NCBI GenBank assembly: GCA_965211775.1
Contig: OZ242974.1
Coordinates: 930,001-994,000, forward strand
Direction: 5' to 3'
DNA: 64,000 nt
Source of the DNA: Thiodiazotropha sp040506975
GTDB lineage: Bacteria > Pseudomonadota > Gammaproteobacteria > Chromatiales > Chromatiaceae
The position numbers and the translations under genes are program-made. The notes under the pieces are model-generated. The model saw nothing but the letters and a program-made list of their open reading frames with translations. It made no database searches and had not been told where the DNA came from. Positions 38,229-47,549 of this stretch are shown here, one piece after another (positions within the stretch are counted from its first letter, which is position 1; every line of letters begins with the position of its first letter).

Positions 38229-38291
38229 TTGTCATGTGGGAATTCCCTGGATATATTACGTTATCACTTTGTGTATAGTCCGAGTATAGGT

Positions 38292-39131
38292 TTAAACTTT
38301 ATCCAATGCCCTCAAACCTGATCGTAACCTGTCCAGCAGGATCTCGATCAGGTGTGGGTGTTCGCCAACCAAGGGGCTAATACGGATGTCCAGCCCCGGG
38401 TGCAGCCGTTCAACATTGCCGCATATGGTTGCAATATCGCCGCCCTCTCCGGCGTGCCTGCCAGGGGAGAGAAACAAAAGAGAGAGTGCAATCGGTGTTT
38501 GAAGCGTTCTCTGTGCCTCCCTCTGCAACACTTGATCAAGCCGTTCACCATTGAAATCATATTCCCTCCCTTTGCGGCGTTCCATTACGGCCTCACTTAA
38601 TTGAACATCAGGTGGTAAGAGGCTGCTTAGCTCTCTTGCGATCCGTACCCGTACTTCTGTTACCTCCGGTAGTGGTGAGCCATGGTCAACCAGAATGACC
38701 CGTGGTTGAGTGGATCCTGAAATGAGTGGATCAATCTGATCTTTCAGGATCTTCACCAATCTGGGTTCTCCTCCGGGCAGGGGATAGAGCACATCGGCAG
38801 TGTGCAAGCGGAAGGGGCCGTGTATTGATTGGAGAGAATCAACAAGCTTGGGGATGAATGAGGTCAGAGCTTTGCTGGCACCGAAAAAAAGGGGTATGGC
38901 CAGGTAATCCCTGATACCTTGACCAAGCTGGGCAGAGAGAAAGGATTCCAGCAGCTGGGCCGGGATGCCGTCGAGTTCGCCAGGCGCTATTCTGTCGGCC
39001 TGCTGCAGGGAGACGGGGTATACCCTGTATTGACTAAGGTGGCTAAGCCCAGCAGCCAGCTTCCTCAGATTACGAGTGGCCTGGGGTTGTATGGAGCCGT
39101 TGTCGAGTAGCAGTATTATTGGTTTCTTCAT
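38292..39131 (-). CDS. CbiX-like sirohydrochlorin chelatase-family protein
   Basis: 279 residues, two CbiX-like halves. The N-terminal half (LLLDNGSIQPQATRNLRKLAAGLS, shortened: LLLDNGSIQPQATRN) has Asn where the catalytic His is usual. The second half has VILVDHGSPLPEVTEVR with an intact His and LLFLSPGRHAGEGGDIA with a second His. CbiX/SirB enzymes insert cobalt or iron into sirohydrochlorin in B12 or sirohaem synthesis. Whether this protein is active or a related binding protein is uncertain. No other cobalamin or sirohaem gene is nearby. Confidence 0.72.
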   Translation of the reverse strand: MKKPIILLLDNGSIQPQATRNLRKLAAGLSHLSQYRVYPVSLQQADRIAPGELDGIPAQLLESFLSAQLGQGIRDYLAIPLFFGASKALTSFIPKLVDSLQSIHGPFRLHTADVLYPLPGGEPRLVKILKDQIDPLISGSTQPRVILVDHGSPLPEVTEVRVRIARELSSLLPPDVQLSEAVMERRKGREYDFNGERLDQVLQREAQRTLQTPIALSLLFLSPGRHAGEGGDIATICGNVERLHPGLDIRISPLVGEHPHLIEILLDRLRSGLRALDKV

Positions 39132-39612
39132 GGCTCAGGGGCGGTGTTTGATATTGATTGGGGATCGACATCTGCCTGACATCGCCACTGGGGGCTTGAA
39201 TAGGGTATGAGTATGCTTTCACTATTCGGTAGTGTCAAAAATCCCTTAAGCATTGTTCAGCCGGTTGCTATGTGATTATCTGGATATGGGTCGGAACCAT
39301 TTTAATGCTGCTCCCGGCATTGGGTGAGCGATTTATCTTCCAATCCATCCCCGACCAGTCGTTTTGGGATACGCTTATCATGGCTTCCACATGTTTACGT
39401 GTACGCTAAGCCACCTGGTGAATGACAAGGATGCTTTGTAAATTTCCAGTCTCTTCACAGTGAACTGATGGCTGATATCGATCTCAGCCAAGTCGGAATC
39501 ACTTTCTCCGATCATCTTTCCGCAGCCCGGTACGGGTTGATATCTGTCATTGGCATCGATAGAACAGAATAGGTTAATATCGGGATTGTGATTGATAGAA
39601 CCGATTGCTCCC
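39132..39612 (+). promoter_or_regulatory. Upstream region of oxyR with ATAG-type repeats
   Basis: 481 bases without a supported gene. GATAGAAC occurs at 39558-39565 and 39594-39601, and ATAG at 39559, 39569 and 39595. ATAG elements spaced by about 10 bases resemble OxyR contacts, so autoregulation is possible. The match is partial and should be treated as a suggestion. The first 350 bases show no recognised feature. Confidence 0.28.
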
Positions 39613-40527
39613 ATGAATCTGCGAGACTTGAAATACCTAATCGCCGTTGCCGAGACCGAGCATTTTGGCCATGCGGCTGCACAGTGCTATATCAGTCAGC
39701 CCACCCTCAGCGGGCAAATCAAGAAACTGGAACAAGAGCTTGGCGTTACCATTTTCGAACGTACCAATCGTTCGGTCTCCACCACACCGATCGGGTTGGA
39801 GATCGTCAAACACGCCAAACTGATCCTGGAACAGGCCGATGTGATCAAGCAGCTGGCCCAGGCGCAGCATGATCCTTTGGCAGGTGCGTTGCGCGTGGGC
39901 GCCATCCCAACAGTCAGCCCCTATCTGATACCGCTGATTCTTATGCCGCTAAAGGTGCAGTATCCGCAGATGCGGCTGATACTCTCTGAAGAGATCACCG
40001 ATATGCTGACCCAGCGGCTATTGGATCACCAGATCGATGTGGCGATCCTGGCTACGGCAGTGAAAGAGCCCGAGCTGGAGGTGATGCCGCTGTTTGAGGA
40101 GCCCTTCTGGTTGGCCCATCCGAGAAATCATGAACTCTACAACAAGGATGAGATCAGCCGTCGCGATCTGGGTCGTATCAATCTGCTGTTGCTGGCGGAT
40201 GGACATTGCCTCACCAATCAGGTGATGGATGTATGCCGGATTAAGGAGGGTATCATCGACAATGAGATGGCCGATCTGCGGGCCGCTAGCCTGGAGACCC
40301 TGCTGCAACTGGTGGGCGCGGGATTTGGCTGTACACTGGTGCCCGCCTTGGCTGTGCAGGGGAGCTGGACTACAGATTCCGGGATCATCGCTCGAAAACT
40401 GCAGCTTAAAGATGCCTATCGGCGGGTGCAATTTGTCTACAGAAAGACCTTTCCACGTAAAAAGGCGATCGAGGTCTTGGCTGACGTTATCCGGTCTCAG
40501 TTACCGAATACAGTCAGGAAACTCTGA
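39613..40527 (+). CDS. oxyR: OxyR, peroxide-sensing LysR-type regulator
   Basis: 304 residues from ATG 39613 (MNLRDLKYLIAVAE), which aligns with known OxyR starts; ATG 39592 adds seven residues. The helix-turn-helix is at about 16-40 (HFGHAAAQCYISQPTLSG). The decisive evidence is GHCLTNQVMDVC: with this start the two Cys fall at 199 and 208, exactly the numbers of the redox pair in E. coli OxyR. It should activate peroxide defence genes when oxidised. The gene product downstream may be a target, but this is inferred. Confidence 0.92.
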   Translation: MNLRDLKYLIAVAETEHFGHAAAQCYISQPTLSGQIKKLEQELGVTIFERTNRSVSTTPIGLEIVKHAKLILEQADVIKQLAQAQHDPLAGALRVGAIPTVSPYLIPLILMPLKVQYPQMRLILSEEITDMLTQRLLDHQIDVAILATAVKEPELEVMPLFEEPFWLAHPRNHELYNKDEISRRDLGRINLLLLADGHCLTNQVMDVCRIKEGIIDNEMADLRAASLETLLQLVGAGFGCTLVPALAVQGSWTTDSGIIARKLQLKDAYRRVQFVYRKTFPRKKAIEVLADVIRSQLPNTVRKL

Positions 40528-40560
40528 GAGCAGTCAGGACTGAGTAGTATCACCAGGAGT

Positions 40561-41817
40561 ATGATTGATATGACGACCGCGATACCCGGCGATAGTCCAT
40601 GGCGATTCTCGGACCTATTGCAGGTGAATGGTGATGGAACCGCAACACTGCTGCCCGGTGTGCATCCGCTCCCCAATCTTTTGTCGCTGGATACCGAGCA
40701 GGTGTTGGCTGAATTCAGGCAGAGTCAGCTGGAAGACTTTACCCGAGTGATAGACGAACTGGCGTCAGCAGACAATCCACTGCACCGGATGTTTGAGGAT
40801 ATGCGAATCATTGCTGACAGGGATCCTGCCAACAAGTTCAGTGAACTGGACCTGTTCAGGCCGGGCGCACTGCAGGAGATGTTTCTCGAACTCCATGAGC
40901 ATGTCATGTCGCACCCGGTCTGGAGCCACCCCTGCTTCGTACGTATCTTCAAGGGTGAATTCGATGCCGCGCAACTGAGTATGTTTGCCGCCAACTATTT
41001 CAATCAGGTCAAAAACACCCGCCAGTGTGTGGCCCTGGCGCAGGGACGCTTTTCAGGGTTCATCGATCTCCCCTATGGCAGTCTCAACGAGCGGGTGTCC
41101 GAACTGGCGCAGATCATTCTGGCGCAGCTGCTGGCCGACGAGTATGGCGTGGGTACACACAGCATCGACAGTTACCCGGATCTGTCCGGCCTGCTCAATT
41201 CAACCACTCATATCGTCATGTACCGCCAGCTCTTCGATGGTCTCGGTATATCATTTGAAGCGCAGGATGTACCGATGCTTCACGGGGTGGCGGACAATGT
41301 CCTCACCCAGCGCCTGCTGGCCGGTCATCCAACGTTCAGTCTGGTGGAATCCCTGGCATCGGTGGGTTTGGGTATGGAATGGGGGGTCCCGGAATTTTTC
41401 AGCCTGTTGCTGGGAGGTATGATCCGATGGGCCTGGCGTGAGAATGTTGTATTGACTCAGCGCCATCTGATCGTTTTCATCGCCCATGTGCAATACGATG
41501 TGCTGCATGCCATTTCAGTCATGTTGGCGACCAGCCTGTTCGGTCATGAAAAGGAGTCTCTGCAAGAGATCAAACAGGCAACCAATATGCTGATGTCGAG
41601 CCGCTACAACATGATGAGTGATCTCTATCGGCTGTTGTTCGATGAACCCTGCGAAGACATAGACGGCATTGGGCTCGATCCCCGCTACCACATCAGCGAT
41701 CGGCGCATTGAAAAGGCGCTGATTGCGGCACGTCAGGAGGTGGCCAGCAGCACCGTGGTGGATGCGGCTGATTTCAAGGCTTGTCAGCGTGTTCCCTTTG
41801 TGTTTGTCAGGCCCTGA
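40561..41817 (+). CDS. Haem-oxygenase-fold diiron oxidase/oxygenase-like protein
   Basis: 418 residues. From about 120 on the sequence resembles iron-containing redox enzymes of the haem-oxygenase-like (PqqC/TENA/CADD) fold: WSHPCFVRIFKGEF, FAANYFNQVKNTRQ, and ADEYGVGTHSIDSYP with Glu and His as possible metal ligands, then LMSSRYNMMSDLYRLLF. The first 110 residues are a separate unknown region (DGTATLLPGVHPLPN). The substrate is unknown. It follows oxyR by 33 bases in the same direction, so a shared transcript or peroxide-linked regulation is possible. Confidence 0.68.
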   Translation: MIDMTTAIPGDSPWRFSDLLQVNGDGTATLLPGVHPLPNLLSLDTEQVLAEFRQSQLEDFTRVIDELASADNPLHRMFEDMRIIADRDPANKFSELDLFRPGALQEMFLELHEHVMSHPVWSHPCFVRIFKGEFDAAQLSMFAANYFNQVKNTRQCVALAQGRFSGFIDLPYGSLNERVSELAQIILAQLLADEYGVGTHSIDSYPDLSGLLNSTTHIVMYRQLFDGLGISFEAQDVPMLHGVADNVLTQRLLAGHPTFSLVESLASVGLGMEWGVPEFFSLLLGGMIRWAWRENVVLTQRHLIVFIAHVQYDVLHAISVMLATSLFGHEKESLQEIKQATNMLMSSRYNMMSDLYRLLFDEPCEDIDGIGLDPRYHISDRRIEKALIAARQEVASSTVVDAADFKACQRVPFVFVRP

Positions 41818-41926
41818 CAGGCCCCGGTTGTAATTGAACATGATAGCGCTTTCTATAAAACATGCAGTGCGGCAAGCCGTACCCTGCGGCGTAAGCTATG
41901 TATCGTCTGTCGATCAGGAGTAAGTC

Positions 41927-42964
41927 ATGCAACAACAGAATAGCCAGGCGGCTGAGGCATTTCGCAAGCGCCTGATCGCCACTGCCAAAGGCCCCCGCGG
42001 CGCCGAGGATATGTCCCGCGAAGAGGCCTGCGAGGCGTTGACATTTCTGATGTCCGCCGAGGCGCAACCTGCCCGGGTCGGGGCATTCCTCACCGCAATG
42101 CGCTTCAAGGGTGCGCGGGTGGAGGAGATGAAGGGTTTTCTCGATGCCATGGAAGGGAGTGCCGCCTTGATTGCTCCAAAGGTTGACGGTCTGCTTAATT
42201 GCAACGGACCCTATGATGGACGCAAAAACGCACTTCATCTAAGCCTCGCGGCAGCCATAGTCACCGCCGCATCGGGCATACCGGTGGTGATGCACTCGAG
42301 TACCGGGCTTCCGCCCAAAGACGGTGTTACGACCGCCCGCCTGCTTGAAGCATTGGGCATTCCGGCCTATCGGGATCCGGATCGGGTGTCGAGGGATATT
42401 GAAGAAAAAGGATTCGGTCATCTGCATGCTGCAAGCTACCTGCATGGTGTGGAGCGGTTGAAGCCGATACGTCAGACGCTCTTCTATCGTTCGTTTCTGC
42501 ACGCCTGCGAGGTTATGCTCAATCCCGCGGGTGCGGTTTATTCGTTGATTGGAGCCGCACACAAGAGTTTCCTGGAACGTTTTGCCGCCGCTGCGGGTGA
42601 ACGGGGACAGCGGCGGGTGATTGCTGTGCAGGGATTGGATGGCTGTGACGAGTTGCCGTTGCAATCGGTAGCCGTTGCCGATTACAATAACGGCACACTA
42701 ACGAGGTGCACACTCGATCCTGCCGATTACGGCGTCAGTCACCAAACTCATCATCCCTGCGAAAGCGTGGATGCGACTGCACGCATCGTAGAAGACGCAC
42801 TGACCGGGAACGACGACAGGCATCTCAATGCCATTCTCTACAATGCGGGAGTCAGGCTCTGTCTCGGCAACAAGACGGATGATATCGGAAAGGGTATTGA
42901 AATGGCGACGGATCTGTTTGAGTCAGGACAGGTGGCAGGGAAACTGCGTGAATTACAACACTAA
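41927..42964 (+). CDS. Anthranilate phosphoribosyltransferase-like protein (TrpD2/YbiB type)
   Basis: 345 residues. Fold and blocks of the TrpD glycosyltransferase family 3: an N-terminal helical domain (EEACEALTFLMS, VGAFLTAMRFKG), then VMHSSTGLPPKDGVTTARLLEALGIP, and a C-terminal QGLDGCDELPL. The PRPP-binding GTGGD loop of true TrpD is replaced by CNGPYDGRKN, as in TrpD2/YbiB proteins, which bind nucleic acid and lack proven transferase activity. So the enzymatic role is doubtful. A GGAG ribosome site at 41917-41920 precedes the ATG. Confidence 0.75.
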   Translation: MQQQNSQAAEAFRKRLIATAKGPRGAEDMSREEACEALTFLMSAEAQPARVGAFLTAMRFKGARVEEMKGFLDAMEGSAALIAPKVDGLLNCNGPYDGRKNALHLSLAAAIVTAASGIPVVMHSSTGLPPKDGVTTARLLEALGIPAYRDPDRVSRDIEEKGFGHLHAASYLHGVERLKPIRQTLFYRSFLHACEVMLNPAGAVYSLIGAAHKSFLERFAAAAGERGQRRVIAVQGLDGCDELPLQSVAVADYNNGTLTRCTLDPADYGVSHQTHHPCESVDATARIVEDALTGNDDRHLNAILYNAGVRLCLGNKTDDIGKGIEMATDLFESGQVAGKLRELQH

Positions 42965-42987
42965 CCGGCGTTGGAGCGAAAGGGACG

Positions 42988-43440
42988 ATGAGATTGATTA
43001 AAATGGCGTCAGGATGCCTGCTGGTGGCTATTGCCGGTGGTAGTGCCAATGCAGATGCCATCTACAAATGGCGAGATGAGAATGGAAAGATCCATTTTGG
43101 TGACAGGCCGCCTGCAACTGAGGAATCGACCCCCGTCACAGTGAAACCCAATCTCTATCATGCGCCGGCAGTCGAGGTAATATCCGGTTCCGGGTATAGA
43201 CGTGAGAAGGTGGTCATGTACAGCACTAAAAGGTGCGGTTATTGTAAAAAGGCCCGAGCATACTTCAAGCGCAACGCCATTCCTTTTGTGGAGTACGATG
43301 TCGAGACCAGCCGGAAAGGCAAACGCGATTTCAAAAAGATGGGGGGCCGGGGCGTACCGGTCATTCTGGTTGGCAAGCGCCGGTTGAACGGCTTTTCCGA
43401 AGCCGGTTTTAGTAAGATTTATCAAAGCAGTATCGATTGA
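42988..43440 (+). CDS. Secreted glutaredoxin-like protein with DUF4124 domain
   Basis: 150 residues. A signal peptide (1-22, ANA/DAIY) is followed by a DUF4124 segment (AIYKWRDENGKIHFGDRPP, residues 24-42) and a glutaredoxin domain (about 72-150) with the active site CGYC (KRCGYCKKARAYF), VEYDVE, and the cis-Pro motif GVPV. It probably acts on disulfides in the periplasm. It starts 23 bases after the TrpD2-like stop. Confidence 0.85.
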   Translation: MRLIKMASGCLLVAIAGGSANADAIYKWRDENGKIHFGDRPPATEESTPVTVKPNLYHAPAVEVISGSGYRREKVVMYSTKRCGYCKKARAYFKRNAIPFVEYDVETSRKGKRDFKKMGGRGVPVILVGKRRLNGFSEAGFSKIYQSSID

Positions 43441-43539
43441 TCTGCGCAACAGATCGAAACGGATTCAGAGGGCGGCACGTAAAGATATCCTTTTCACTAC
43501 CGAAAACAGTGTTTAGGAATCATAGGAGTTTTGCGGAGC

Positions 43540-45285
43540 ATGCCTTCATCCTCCCAGGTAGTGATACAGCAATGGCTGGAACAGCTGTGCCGTTTGGTCA
43601 GCGGTATTCAGTCAGCTATTGTGGTTGAAAAAGGCGCCGCAGAGAGTGGGGAGATCAGCATTGTACGCTGGCCGGAGGACGAGCAACCGCAAAAGGCCTT
43701 GCTGAAGGTTGCGCTCAAGGCTTTCGAGACCCGCAGGCAGTTGATCGTTCCCGCCTTCAGATCTGCGCAGGGATCCGATTTCATGGCAGTACCGCTGGTT
43801 TCCCGGGGTCAGCCGAAGTGGGCTGTCGCACTCCGTATGAGCGCTCGGTCGACACAGAAACAGAAGGCGGCGTTACAGGCGCTGCAGTGGAGCCTGCGCT
43901 GGTTGAAGCTGTTGTTGAAGCAGGCGAACAGAAGCCAAGCGGCGGGAGCCCACTGGGTAGAACGCTTGACCGAGAAGCCGCTCGCGTCGGCGGCGATTGT
44001 GGAACTCCTTGCCGAACAGTTCCACTGCGACCGGGTAACCCTGGCGCTGGGGGATGCGCGCCGTCTCGAGATCGCCGCGACATACCCTCCCGTCGAGATC
44101 AAGCGGGAAACCGGGTTGGTGCGTGCCTTTAAGGAAGCGATGTTCGAGGCCATTGATCAGCAGGCATTGCTGCACTATCCGCCCGCGGCAGCACAGGGCG
44201 ATCTGTTGCTGCACAGCCAGGAAGCCCTGGCGGGGGCAGTGGGGCAGGCGACACTCTGCACGATTCCGTTGAAGACGGCAGACATGCCGGTCGGGGGCTT
44301 GCTGTTGGAGCGTCATCGACTGCAGCCGTTCACGCCGCGCGAACAGGCGGAGTGTCAGCAGGCGGCCGGTTTGATCGGACTGTTGTTGCATCACCGACAG
44401 CGCAGTGAGCAACCCCTCCATCGTCTGATCCGCGACCGCCTGCAACAGCGATTTAAAAGCTGGCTGGGTCCGCAAGGCTTGGGAGTGAAGCTGAGTCTGC
44501 TTGCTCTGGTGTCGATCCTCATTCTGTCGGGATTGATCGAGGTTGACTACCATATCGATGCCCGCGCCAATCTGGAGGGGCGAATCCAGCGTGTCATCAC
44601 CTCTCCGTTTGATGGCTATCTGCAAGAGGTGTCCGCCGAAGCGGGCGATATCGTGGCTGAGGGTGCCTTGCTGTGCCAGCTGGATGACAAGGACCTGAAG
44701 CTCGAGCGGGCCAAATGGCGGACCGAGCTGGCGAAGTTGAAGCGGGAGCAGCGCGAGGCGCTTGCGACCCATGAGCGCAGCCGGGTCTCGGTGCTGCAGG
44801 CGCAACGCCGGCAGGTGCAGGCGGAGCTCGACCTGGTGGAGATGAAACTTGCAAGGAGCCTTATCAAAGCGCCCCTGGATGGCGTCATCGTCAGTGGGGA
44901 TCTCTCTCAGGCTCTCGGCGTTCCCCTGAAGCGGGGAGAAGAGCTGTTCAAGATCGCCCCTCTCGAGAGTTACCGCGTCATGCTGCAGGTGGATGAGTTG
45001 GATATTGCCGACGTACAGATCGGCCAGTCCGGTCATCTGCGCCTGGCGGGGTATCCCGATCTCGACCATGGCTTCAACGTGAAGCGCATCCTGCCTCTCT
45101 CCACGGCCAGTGAAGGCAGTTACCTGTTTACCCTGGAAGCGGAACTGGAGGATGCGGAAGAACACCTGAGACCTGGCTTGCAGGGCGTGGCGAAGATCGA
45201 TGCCGGTAAGCGCAGCCTGATGTGGCTCGTCAGCCACCGTGTGATCGACTGGCTGCGATTGCAGCTCTGGCGCTGGTGGGGTTGA
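43540..45285 (+). CDS. GAF-HlyD membrane protein (adhesin locus, first gene)
   Basis: 581 residues from ATG 43540, with TAGGAG 11 bases upstream. The N-terminal half (about 1-290) has GAF-like features (two segments, VVEKGAAESGEISIV and CDRVTLALGDARRLEIA). One membrane helix follows at about 316-334 (LSLLALVSILILSGLIE). The rest is HlyD/RND-adaptor type: barrel-sandwich (VITSPFDGYLQEVSAEAGDIVAEG and LIKAPLDGVIVSGDLSQALG) around a coiled coil (about 387-435). The stop overlaps the start of the M50 gene by one base (TGATG), so the pair is co-translated. No partner ABC exporter is in the window. Confidence 0.82.
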   Translation: MPSSSQVVIQQWLEQLCRLVSGIQSAIVVEKGAAESGEISIVRWPEDEQPQKALLKVALKAFETRRQLIVPAFRSAQGSDFMAVPLVSRGQPKWAVALRMSARSTQKQKAALQALQWSLRWLKLLLKQANRSQAAGAHWVERLTEKPLASAAIVELLAEQFHCDRVTLALGDARRLEIAATYPPVEIKRETGLVRAFKEAMFEAIDQQALLHYPPAAAQGDLLLHSQEALAGAVGQATLCTIPLKTADMPVGGLLLERHRLQPFTPREQAECQQAAGLIGLLLHHRQRSEQPLHRLIRDRLQQRFKSWLGPQGLGVKLSLLALVSILILSGLIEVDYHIDARANLEGRIQRVITSPFDGYLQEVSAEAGDIVAEGALLCQLDDKDLKLERAKWRTELAKLKREQREALATHERSRVSVLQAQRRQVQAELDLVEMKLARSLIKAPLDGVIVSGDLSQALGVPLKRGEELFKIAPLESYRVMLQVDELDIADVQIGQSGHLRLAGYPDLDHGFNVKRILPLSTASEGSYLFTLEAELEDAEEHLRPGLQGVAKIDAGKRSLMWLVSHRVIDWLRLQLWRWWG

Positions 45286-47405
45286 TGGACGCTATTTGGC
45301 AGCAGATCGCCGGTGCGCGTCCCCGTCTAAACCCGCAGGTAGTGATCCGCCGGCAGCGCTATCAGGGAGAGACCTGGTATCTGCTTCAGGATCCGATCAG
45401 CGAGCGATATTTTCGCCTATCGACCGGGGCCTATAAGCTGATCGGCCGGTTTGACGGCAATCGCACCCTTGAGATGATCTGGCAGCAGGGGCAACAGTCC
45501 CTGAGTCAACCGCTGGATCAGGAGGCCTTTATCCACCTGCTGATGCAGCTGAAGGGGGGTGGGGCGCTCACGGATAGCCCGGATAGCGAAGCGTTGAGGA
45601 TTCTCGAGCGCCGCAAACAGCCACGTCAATGGCTGCGGCAGCTGCGCAACCCACTTTCACTGCGCCTCCCTTTATGGGATCCGGACAGGGTGCTGAACAG
45701 ATTGATGCCGGCGGTACAGCCGCTGTTCGGTCGAGTCGGCATGGGACTGTGGCTGCTGATCGTGCTGAGCGGGTTGCTGCAGGCGGCGCTGCACTGGCAG
45801 GAGATCACGGGTAACGTCACCAGCCAGCTTCTGTCGGCGGATAATCTGCTGCTGATGGGCGCGGTCTACCTGCTGATGAAGCTGTTCCACGAGGCGGCGC
45901 ACGGATTCGCCACCAAGCATTGGGGGGGCGAAATCCATCAGGTCGGGGTATTGCTGCTGGCACTCATACCCATGCCCTACGTGGACGCATCCGCAGCCAG
46001 TGGTTTCAGCGAGCGGCGTGCGCGGATTATGGTCGGTGCGGCAGGTATCATGGCGGAACTGCTGCTTGCCTCTCTGGGGCTCTGGTTGTGGTTGGCTTCC
46101 GGACCCGGCTGGGTCAACGCCGCGGCCTACAACATGATGTTGATCGGCGGGCTCTCGACCCTGTTGGTGAACGGCAATCCGCTGCTGAAATTCGACGGTT
46201 ACTATGTCTTTGCCAATCTGATCGATATACCCAACCTGTCCATTCGCGCCAACCGCTACCTCGGTTATCTGCTGCAGCATTATCTGTTCGGTATGGAGAA
46301 TACAGACTCGCCCGCCCAGACCGACTGGGAGCGCGGCTGGTTCATCTTCTACGGGATCGCCGCATTCTTTTACCGGTTCTTTATCCTCATTACCATCATG
46401 CTGTTCGTGGCTGAACGCTATCCACTGGTGGGGAAGGCGATCGCGGTCTGGGCCCTGGTCGGGATGGTGATACTGCCCCTGGGCAAACAGTTGAACTATC
46501 TCTTCACCAGTAGGCAGCTCGCCGACCGGCGCAGGCGGGCCCTGCTGGCGACCGCATCGATCATAGCGTCACTGTGGTTGATCCTGTTTGTCATCCCCGC
46601 TCCCCATGCAACCCATGCCGAGGGCGTGATTCTTCCACCCGATGGTGCGGAACTCCGTGCGGGTGCGGAAGGAGAGGTTGTCGAACTGCTGGCGACACCC
46701 GACAGCACCGTTGCGCGAAACCAGCCACTCGTGGCGATGGAGGACCCGTTTCTACAGACAGAGTTGAAACGCCTGGCCGGACGCCTGAACGTATTGCAAG
46801 TGGAGTATGAAACCCTGGTCAGTGAAGATGAAACCGTCAAGGCGGAGATCGTGCTGGAAGAGATGCGCCTGGTTGAAACGGAGATCTCCCAAAAGCGGGA
46901 ACAGGCGTCGCGGCTTATCCTCGGCAGTCCCGTGGAAGGCATATTCCTGGTACAGCAACCCGGTGATCTCCCCGGCCGGTTCTTAACCCAGGGTGAGTTG
47001 ATCGGCTATGTGCTGGATGACCGCCGGCCGGAGATCAGGGTGGTTGTATCACAGCAGGATATTGGCCTGGTGCGGCAGTTTTCCCGCAACATAAATGCAG
47101 TCTACGCCGACAGGCCGGCCGACGACCTGCCGGTCAGCCTGCAGCGGTATATTCCCGAATCACGACAGCGCCTGCCCAGTCCCGCGTTGGGTCGCCTGGG
47201 GGGCGGTAAGATCGTGCTGCATCCCGAAGATGAGGATGGCACGCGGCCCCTGGAGGCCGTGTTTGAGATCCGACTGCAGCTGGATCAGCGGACTATCCGT
47301 TTGGGTGAGCGTGTCATTGTCCGCTTCGAGCACCGTCCGCTGCCATTGGGATGGCAATGGTACCGTTCAGTACGGCAGATGTTTCTCAAGCGGTTCAGGG
47401 TTTGA
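45285..47405 (+). CDS. PqqD-like/M50 site-2-protease/HlyD fusion membrane protein
   Basis: 706 residues from ATG 45285. Residues about 10-85 look like a PqqD-type winged helix (YFRLSTGAYKLIGRFDG). The multi-helix membrane domain has the zinc motif HEAAH (202-206) and the second M50 signature NPLLKFDGYY (about 299-308). After about 450 a periplasmic HlyD-like part begins: HAEGVILPPDGAELRAG, GEVVELLATPDSTVARNQ and a coiled coil. M50 proteases cut within or near membranes, and such fusions occur in peptide or protein export loci. The joint gene order suggests processing or export of the adhesin. The catalytic residues are intact. Confidence 0.85.
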   Translation: MDAIWQQIAGARPRLNPQVVIRRQRYQGETWYLLQDPISERYFRLSTGAYKLIGRFDGNRTLEMIWQQGQQSLSQPLDQEAFIHLLMQLKGGGALTDSPDSEALRILERRKQPRQWLRQLRNPLSLRLPLWDPDRVLNRLMPAVQPLFGRVGMGLWLLIVLSGLLQAALHWQEITGNVTSQLLSADNLLLMGAVYLLMKLFHEAAHGFATKHWGGEIHQVGVLLLALIPMPYVDASAASGFSERRARIMVGAAGIMAELLLASLGLWLWLASGPGWVNAAAYNMMLIGGLSTLLVNGNPLLKFDGYYVFANLIDIPNLSIRANRYLGYLLQHYLFGMENTDSPAQTDWERGWFIFYGIAAFFYRFFILITIMLFVAERYPLVGKAIAVWALVGMVILPLGKQLNYLFTSRQLADRRRRALLATASIIASLWLILFVIPAPHATHAEGVILPPDGAELRAGAEGEVVELLATPDSTVARNQPLVAMEDPFLQTELKRLAGRLNVLQVEYETLVSEDETVKAEIVLEEMRLVETEISQKREQASRLILGSPVEGIFLVQQPGDLPGRFLTQGELIGYVLDDRRPEIRVVVSQQDIGLVRQFSRNINAVYADRPADDLPVSLQRYIPESRQRLPSPALGRLGGGKIVLHPEDEDGTRPLEAVFEIRLQLDQRTIRLGERVIVRFEHRPLPLGWQWYRSVRQMFLKRFRV

Positions 47406-47549
47406 GACGCCGGCAGTAGGGTGCGCCTGCCGCACCAGACCATTCATCATGCCGTATCCGATGGGATTATTTCCAATCCCGCCATCCTGATAACCAGCCC
47501 GATATCGCCTTGTCGGATAAGTTACCCCGATTGAGTTCGAGGCATTTAG

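Noticed and set aside
39378..39614. 78-residue minus-strand frame upstream of oxyR
   Set aside because: No ribosome site or motif; it covers the likely oxyR control region.
43873..45237. 454-residue open frame opposite GAF-HlyD
   Set aside because: Antisense to a gene with clear HlyD motifs; Gln/Leu-rich shadow.
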